DNA from: Fidelibacterota bacterium
Lineage (GTDB): Bacteria; Fidelibacterota; UBA2242; JAFGTP01
Direction of reading: 5' to 3'
Assembly (NCBI GenBank): GCA_029939785.1
Contig: JAOZSG010000003.1
Location: 1 to 21,538, forward strand
DNA length: 21,538 nucleotides
A program made the position numbers and the translations under genes. Below the pieces are notes generated by a model. It had not been told where the DNA came from and did no database searches. It saw only the letters and a list, made by a program, of their open reading frames with translations. Of this stretch, positions 16,826 through 21,538 are shown in pieces (the stretch's first letter is position 1; each line of letters begins with the position of its first letter).

Positions 16826-17680
16826 ATGGGTTATTCTAAAAAGAAAACTGATAGTTGGAGAGAAATACAGATTTCTGGATTTCAGGAAGATAATGGGATT
16901 CTTTCTGAATTTTTATTTGGAAACGGATGTTTGGGAATTAGTGAACATAAAGAAATTCTAACTGCATATTTCGATAAAGAATCTGATGAAAATTTACAGC
17001 AAAAAATTACGTCGTTTTTTGAAGAAAATAATTATAAAGATTGTAAAGTGACAGACAGTTCTATAAAAGATGAGGACTGGCATTTAACATGGCAGAAATA
17101 TTTTAAACGAATAGATCTAACTGCAAACATTTCAATATTTCCATACTGGGAGGATGTTGATTTATCAGTAAAACTTCCTATAAGAATAAAACCCGGTATG
17201 GCATTTGGTACAGGAACTCATGAAACAACCCAAATGGCTTTGATATTACTGGAACAAAAATTGTTTCAGGGTATGACTGTTCTTGATGCAGGATGTGGTG
17301 GTGGAATATTGACAATTGCTGCATATAAAATGGGTGCAAAAAATGTAGATTCCTGGGAAATTGATGATGAGGCAAAAGAAAATTTTGATGATCAGATGAA
17401 ACTAAATGATGTTAAAGCGGTTATGAATATTGGAGATGTAACCAAACTTGATAATTATGATTATGATCTGATTATCAGCAATATTCAGATTGGACCAAAC
17501 ACAACATTGTTGGAAAAATTAGTAGAAAAGAAATCAAAAGCACCTGTAATTTTTACTGGAATTTTGGATAAAGAACGTGATTTGTTTCGCGAGCTTGTGA
17601 AAGATAGTGGTAGAATAATCACGGCTGAATTAATTAAAAATGAATGGATGGCTTTTATTGTTAAGCCGGTAATGGATTAG
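16826..17680 (+). CDS. prmA: Ribosomal protein L11 methyltransferase
   Basis: PrmA uses S-adenosylmethionine to trimethylate ribosomal protein L11. The 284-residue protein shows the N-terminal recognition domain ending in DEDWHLTWQKYF (82-93), then the linker motif PGMAFGTGTHETT (123-135), SAM motif I LDAGCGGGIL (153-162), and the SNIQIGP segment (218-224) in the position of the usual ANI..NP motif. It lies 19 bases after the cyclase gene with aaagg about 12 bases before the ATG. A housekeeping gene in an operon of secretion genes; nothing suggests a functional tie. Confidence 0.93.
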   Translation: MGYSKKKTDSWREIQISGFQEDNGILSEFLFGNGCLGISEHKEILTAYFDKESDENLQQKITSFFEENNYKDCKVTDSSIKDEDWHLTWQKYFKRIDLTANISIFPYWEDVDLSVKLPIRIKPGMAFGTGTHETTQMALILLEQKLFQGMTVLDAGCGGGILTIAAYKMGAKNVDSWEIDDEAKENFDDQMKLNDVKAVMNIGDVTKLDNYDYDLIISNIQIGPNTTLLEKLVEKKSKAPVIFTGILDKERDLFRELVKDSGRIITAELIKNEWMAFIVKPVMD

Positions 17681-17713
17681 GAATTTTCATTATGATGATA
17701 CAGAGGAAATATT

Positions 17714-18865
17714 ATGATTTTTAAAAAAGTCTCTGCGTTCTTTTCGTCCTCGGCGGCGAAAACTTCTTTTTGTGGTTTCACCAAAATTAAATTAAAATAT
17801 AATTTCTATGAACATAATATATTTAACATATCTATTCCCCTTTTGATATTTTCCATGTTGTTTTTCGTAAATAATTGTAATGATAATACAAGTATAATTG
17901 ATGAGACTGATCCTGTTATTGATTCATTAAATCTTCATTATGGAATATCAACTGCTTCATTTTTTATTGGAGCACAAATATCGGATCCGCAAGGGATTGA
18001 AACCATTAATGAAGTCAAGTATAGTTTGTATTATGGTGAAACTGATTCTACAGGTGATGAATTATTATTTGAGGGAAACCTTGTAGATGATGGTACAAGT
18101 GGAGATATTATTAAGAATGACGGAGTTTTTTCCAGGAAACATTTTGACATGGGGGAAGGTTTTTATAAATGTATTGTTCTGGCAGATGATGAAGATGGTA
18201 ATGAGACTGAAATCATTACTAAGGTTGAATATGCTGTTAAAAATGAACCCCCTTTTGTTTATATGAATGAATATACTAATGAATTTGAAAAAGGTGATAC
18301 ACTAATATTTAGAGTAAAAGCAACTGATCCACAGGGATTAAATGATATTGCCGGAGTTAGTTTTACTATCGAGTATCCTGACAAAGAAATGAAATCAGGA
18401 TTTGTCATGCGTGATGATGGATATCTTGGTGATGAAACAAAAGGTGATGGAATTTATACCTACAAGACTCCCACAAATAAACAAAGTATTTACCAGGGGC
18501 TATGGAATTTCAGATTTACAGCAAAAGATAAAGGCGGACTTCACAGTAATACTGTAAAAGCAGTAGTAAAAAATCCGGGTGTTCATGTTACAAATCCTGA
18601 TGAAGCAGGTAATTATAATATTGGGGATACATTAAACATTGAATGGGAAAGTGTTTTTATTGATTCTCTTGTAATTGAATATACTTTAAATAATGATTTT
18701 GGTTCACCTGATTATACACGAATTGATACTGTTGCCGCTGAAACCAGATTGTATAAATGGAAAATTCCGGCAGTATTGAAATCTGATCATTGTAAAATCA
18801 AACTTTTTGATAAAAATAAACAAGCACGATATGATGTAAGTGACATAGAATTCAGGATACAATAA
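17714..18865 (+). CDS. Multi-domain Ig-like lipoprotein of unknown function
   Basis: The 383-residue protein is not recognised as a named family. The start has a strong ribosome-binding site (agaggaa, five bases before ATG). After MIFKK, about 20 residues (6-25) come from a dispersed DNA repeat. Then follows a hydrophobic stretch IPLLIFSMLFFVNNC (41-55) with Cys55 as a likely lipidation site (weak lipobox), and DNTS. Two tandem domains share the pattern DPQG...I..V...LxDDGxxGDxxxxDGxF/Y (A about 66-175, B about 178-287). A third domain (288-383) with IGDTLNIEWES and YKWKIP resembles Ser-Thr-rich/Kre9-like cell-surface modules. Its TAA overlaps the next ATG (TAATG), so it is coupled to the T9SS propeller gene. 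Probably a surface or periplasmic adhesin-like lipoprotein. Confidence 0.75.
   Translation: MIFKKVSAFFSSSAAKTSFCGFTKIKLKYNFYEHNIFNISIPLLIFSMLFFVNNCNDNTSIIDETDPVIDSLNLHYGISTASFFIGAQISDPQGIETINEVKYSLYYGETDSTGDELLFEGNLVDDGTSGDIIKNDGVFSRKHFDMGEGFYKCIVLADDEDGNETEIITKVEYAVKNEPPFVYMNEYTNEFEKGDTLIFRVKATDPQGLNDIAGVSFTIEYPDKEMKSGFVMRDDGYLGDETKGDGIYTYKTPTNKQSIYQGLWNFRFTAKDKGGLHSNTVKAVVKNPGVHVTNPDEAGNYNIGDTLNIEWESVFIDSLVIEYTLNNDFGSPDYTRIDTVAAETRLYKWKIPAVLKSDHCKIKLFDKNKQARYDVSDIEFRIQ
17729..17764 (-). repeat. Dispersed repeat captured inside a coding sequence
   Basis: Read on the minus strand the core is cgccgaggacgaaaagaacg followed by cagag, matching the widespread 'accgc.gaggacgcaaagaacgcagag' dispersed repeat (recollection, not a search). 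It is distinctly GC-richer (cggcggcg) than the surrounding AT-rich DNA and lies in frame just after the first five codons of the lipoprotein gene. Confidence 0.55.
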
Positions 18866-20427
18866 TGAGAAATTTTTTTATACATACAGTAGTGTTTTTT
18901 CTATTAGTAAATAATGTACATGCATTTAATTATAAATTAAACTCTACAACCAGAGATACAGTTGGTACCTATCCGGGAATGGCAAATAATGGAGCTGTTG
19001 ATATTGTTTTTCAGGGTGATTCGCTCATTTGGTTTGCCGGTGGAGGTGGACTTTTCAAAACAGAAGATTTTGGAAAAAGCTTTGAAAGCTATTTTATGGG
19101 TGACAGTATGATGGTTTATGGTGCAATTACAGCGGTTGCTTCCTATGATTCTGTGATATGGCTTTCAGCTGTGTTTGATTCATTAATTAATAATGAAGAG
19201 CAACTTACAGGCAGTGGACTTTCTTTTTCAAAAGATTGCGGTGAAACCTGGGAATACATAGATCAGCCAATTGATGATAGATATGATGAATGGGATATTT
19301 GGGCTGGCGACACAGTTTATTTTTTGCCCGTAACCACACCGGTAAATAATACAACCTGGGATATTGCTGTAACACAGGAATACGTTTATATTGTAAGTTG
19401 GGCCGGTGGATTAAGACGTAGTGCAGATTTTGGGAAAACCTGGCAAAGACTTCCACTTCCTTCAGATGATACAGATTTTATGGGTGATGAAAAAATTACT
19501 TTTGAAATTAACCCCAGAGATCCGGGAGCAGGAGGAAATCATAATCATAAGGGATTTTCCGTAATTGCTTATGGTGATACAGTATGGGTTGGAACTGCAA
19601 ATGGCATTAACCGTGGTATTTTAAAAGATGATTATATAGAATGGCGAAAGTTTAATGCACAAAATTCAGCAATTTCAGGAAATTTTGTAGTAAGTCTTCA
19701 CAGGCAGATTTATGATGGAAAAGAAATCGTATGGGCAGTAACCATGTCAGCAGAAGAATCAGGAGAATTTAGAGGAATAAGTTATACTTCAGATGGTGGA
19801 TTGACATGGAAAAATACTCTGAATGGAGAAAGAGGCTATAGTATCGCATCTTTTGATTCTATTACTTTTATAAGCACGGAGAATGGTTTGTTTAAATCAT
19901 TTGATGGAGAGAACTGGGCTAAATATGCTCCTGCCAAAGAAGGAGAATCTGATGATAGAATTTTAAGCGAAATTGTATATTGTTCCAATGTTGACACTCG
20001 TACAGGTGAACCAATTTTATGGATTGGAACCGGAGATGGAATTGCAAAAAAAAAGATTAATGATGTTTACTGGCATATTTATCATAAATCAGTTTCTACA
20101 AATTTAGACGGTCAACCTGATATATATGCTTATCCAAATCCTTTTTATCCAAACCATCATAATCAAATTGACGGTAATGGATTTGTCAGAGTTCAATATT
20201 ATCTTGATAAGCCTGCTGATGTAATCCTGGAAATATTTAATTTCGGCATGGAAAGAGTATATAAAACATCAAATTATGTATCTAATTCGGGTGATAACTG
20301 TGTAATTTGGTCAGGAAAAACAGAAGATGGAAATCTTGTTGCGAATGGGACCTATTTTTGCAAAATTACAAAAAAAAATAATGGTAAAGAAAAATCAAGT
20401 TGGACAAAACTTATACTTGTAAAGTGA
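18865..20427 (+). CDS. Secreted beta-propeller protein with Asp-box repeats and T9SS C-terminal sorting domain
   Basis: The 520-residue protein has a Sec signal peptide (1-20, cleavage after VHA). At least five BNR/Asp-box motifs are visible: TEDFGKSF (66-73), SKDCGETW (122-129), SADFGKTW (186-193), TSDGGLTW (308-315) and SFDGENW (345-351), typical of sialidase/sortilin-like propellers. Residues 420-520 form a FlgD-Ig-like type A sorting domain: AYPNPF (422-427), then VILEIFNF, WSGKTEDGNLVANGTYFCKI (482-501) and a C-terminal KLILVK. That domain targets proteins through SprA. No catalytic residues identify an enzyme, so the propeller is probably for binding. The start overlaps the stop of the preceding lipoprotein gene; the PorV-like gene begins 5 bases after its stop. 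Confidence 0.87.
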   Translation: MRNFFIHTVVFFLLVNNVHAFNYKLNSTTRDTVGTYPGMANNGAVDIVFQGDSLIWFAGGGGLFKTEDFGKSFESYFMGDSMMVYGAITAVASYDSVIWLSAVFDSLINNEEQLTGSGLSFSKDCGETWEYIDQPIDDRYDEWDIWAGDTVYFLPVTTPVNNTTWDIAVTQEYVYIVSWAGGLRRSADFGKTWQRLPLPSDDTDFMGDEKITFEINPRDPGAGGNHNHKGFSVIAYGDTVWVGTANGINRGILKDDYIEWRKFNAQNSAISGNFVVSLHRQIYDGKEIVWAVTMSAEESGEFRGISYTSDGGLTWKNTLNGERGYSIASFDSITFISTENGLFKSFDGENWAKYAPAKEGESDDRILSEIVYCSNVDTRTGEPILWIGTGDGIAKKKINDVYWHIYHKSVSTNLDGQPDIYAYPNPFYPNHHNQIDGNGFVRVQYYLDKPADVILEIFNFGMERVYKTSNYVSNSGDNCVIWSGKTEDGNLVANGTYFCKITKKNNGKEKSSWTKLILVK

Positions 20428-20432
20428 TTATT

Positions 20433-21356
20433 ATGAAAAAAATATTAGTTATAATTCTTATTCTCTCATTTTGTTTGACTCTGTCTGCACAGGATCTCGA
20501 TTATGACAGCGGTATGGCAGGCTCTTTTTTGCGAATGGGATCAGGTGCCAGAAATAAAGCAATGGGTAATACCGGAGTATCTGTTTTGCATTCAGACGCA
20601 GCTGCTTTTTATAATCCTGCAATCTTACCTTTTTTAAAAAACAAAAGTTTTAATACAGGCTTTTCTTTTTTGAGTTTAGATCGCCAGTTTCATTATATTG
20701 GTATTGCAGTTCCATTAAAACCTACCGCCGGATTGAGCATATCATGGATTCATGCAGGAGTTGATGATATTCAAGGTAGAAACTCGTCAGGTATTCCGAC
20801 ACAGATGTATCAAACCGGTGAAGATGCAGTAATGCTCTCATTTGCCAATAAATTTCATCCAAACTTCGCATTTGGACTAAATTTGAAATATTTACGAAAT
20901 TCTATGATTGATGTAACTGCAACAGGAGTTGGATTTGATTTAGGACTTCTGTTCAGAATTGAAAATAAATTTGCAATTGGATTACAGGTAAAAGACATAA
21001 TGTCTGCATACACCTGGAATACAACGGAACTTTTTGAAGCAGAAGGCAGCAATTATAAAGAAAAATTTCCTCTGCTGGCCAAATTGGGTGGATCATATCA
21101 ATATAAGAATATACTGTTTTGCAGTGATCTGGAATTGCGTGATAATAATGATTTGAAAATACATGCGGGAATTGAATATGTTTACTCCAATATTGGTTCA
21201 TTAAGAATTGGTATGAATGGAGATCAATTAACATGTGGTGCAGGACTTTCTTATGGATTTTTATGGAATATGTCCACATGTTTAGATTATTGTTTTGAAG
21301 TAGCAAAAGCTGGCGAAGGAAATACACATGTGTTTTCATGGCAATTTAAAATTTGA
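20433..21356 (+). CDS. PorV/PorQ-family outer-membrane barrel protein
   Basis: The 307-residue form starting at ATG 20433 has a clean signal peptide, MKKILVIILILSFCLTLSA|QD. The alternative TTG at 20400 lies inside the previous gene and would add 11 residues before the signal. After the signal comes the diagnostic N-terminal block of the family: FLRMGSGARNKAMGNTGVSV followed by SDAAAFYNPA. About 14 amphipathic beta strands and a final aromatic strand ending SWQFKI follow. PorV is an essential T9SS shuttle/plug that binds SprA and cargo sorting domains; PorQ and other paralogues share the block, so I do not assign porV itself. Its place directly after a T9SS cargo gene, in the same cluster as sprA, favours a secretion role. 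Confidence 0.85.
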   Translation: MKKILVIILILSFCLTLSAQDLDYDSGMAGSFLRMGSGARNKAMGNTGVSVLHSDAAAFYNPAILPFLKNKSFNTGFSFLSLDRQFHYIGIAVPLKPTAGLSISWIHAGVDDIQGRNSSGIPTQMYQTGEDAVMLSFANKFHPNFAFGLNLKYLRNSMIDVTATGVGFDLGLLFRIENKFAIGLQVKDIMSAYTWNTTELFEAEGSNYKEKFPLLAKLGGSYQYKNILFCSDLELRDNNDLKIHAGIEYVYSNIGSLRIGMNGDQLTCGAGLSYGFLWNMSTCLDYCFEVAKAGEGNTHVFSWQFKI

Positions 21357-21506
21357 AAAATGAGATATTGTTTGAATATCAGACAAACTGATCTTCGAGC
21401 ACCCTTCGACGGGCTCAGGATGACAGAGTAGAGAAATGAAATATTGTTTGAATATCAGACAAATTGAGCTTCGAGTGTCCTTCAATGGATTCAGGATGAA
21501 AGAGTG
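21355..21506 (+). repeat. 76-bp tandem duplication carrying the cttcga dispersed repeat
   Basis: Unit 1 (21355-21430) and unit 2 (21431-21506) align without gaps. Both contain atattgtttgaatatcagac followed by the cttcgag...ggatga.agag repeat (21393-21429 and 21469-21505). Unit 1 keeps the consensus ttcgacgggctcagg; unit 2 has several transitions (ttcaatggattcagg), so it is older or relaxed. Unit 1 contains a weak bulged hairpin gag..ccc/ggg.ctc. The region starts at the porV-like stop codon. The remaining bases to 21538 show nothing identifiable. Confidence 0.8.
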
Positions 21507-21538
21507 TGGAAATAAACTTTGAGATTAAGATTTGAATA

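Noticed and set aside
20400..20432. TTG start of the PorV-like gene at 20400
   Set aside because: It lies inside the previous gene and precedes a canonical signal peptide that begins at ATG 20433.
20953..21339. Minus-strand open frame of 128 codons inside the PorV-like gene
   Set aside because: Composition is that of an antisense shadow (His, Tyr and Leu rich, no motif); the plus-strand frame has clear family signatures. The same holds for the other short antisense frames over the channel gene, sprA, prmA, the cyclase and the propeller gene.

Overview
The window looks like a chromosomal segment of an AT-rich Gram-negative bacterium of the Fibrobacterota-Chlorobiota-Bacteroidota (FCB) superphylum. 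The evidence is a SprA-type outer-membrane translocon, a PorV/PorQ-family barrel, a secreted protein with a type IX secretion (T9SS) C-terminal sorting domain, and lipid A genes (lpxB, lpxK). SprA is shorter than the ~2400-2500 residues usual in Bacteroidota and the genome is rich in dispersed repeats, so a deep or candidate FCB lineage (for example Cloacimonadota, Delongbacteria, Marinimicrobia or Ignavibacteria) is plausible. I cannot place it further from the sequence alone.

Layout. 1-1145 has no gene. It holds dispersed repeats, a probable MITE of about 289 bp (19-bp terminal inverted repeats, 8-bp target duplication) and, inside it, a module of three hairpins bounded by its own 12-bp inverted repeat. 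1146-3821 is a two-gene plus-strand operon: a 2TM potassium channel with a cytoplasmic RCK domain fused to a response-regulator receiver domain, then an AAA ATPase with a C-terminal PD-(D/E)XK-like domain. 3804-6974 (minus strand) is a lipid A operon: Gfo/Idh/MocA oxidoreductase, lpxB (TTG start), lpxK (GTG start, GTGA overlap). 6975-7309 is a divergent intergenic region with a perfect palindrome and MITE-like ends. 7310-9482 (plus) holds an exported 5'-nucleotidase and rdgB.

9570-21356 (plus) is a surface-secretion cluster: sprA, a lipoprotein glutaminyl cyclase one base downstream, prmA, a multi-domain lipoprotein, a beta-propeller T9SS cargo coupled to it by TAATG, and a PorV/PorQ-like barrel. 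21355-21506 is a 76-bp tandem duplication carrying a dispersed repeat that also occurs inverted at 162-200.

How the genes fit together. SprA would be the outer-membrane pore, the PorV-like barrel its plug or shuttle, and the propeller a substrate recognised by its C-terminal domain. The glutaminyl cyclase probably caps N-terminal Gln left by signal peptidase: both barrels read A|QD at the predicted cleavage site. The lpx genes build the lipid A of the same outer membrane. The most interesting points are the channel-receiver fusion with its coupled ATPase, the sprA-cyclase pairing, the apparent non-canonical ATT start of sprA, and a dispersed repeat captured in frame in a lipoprotein N-terminus.
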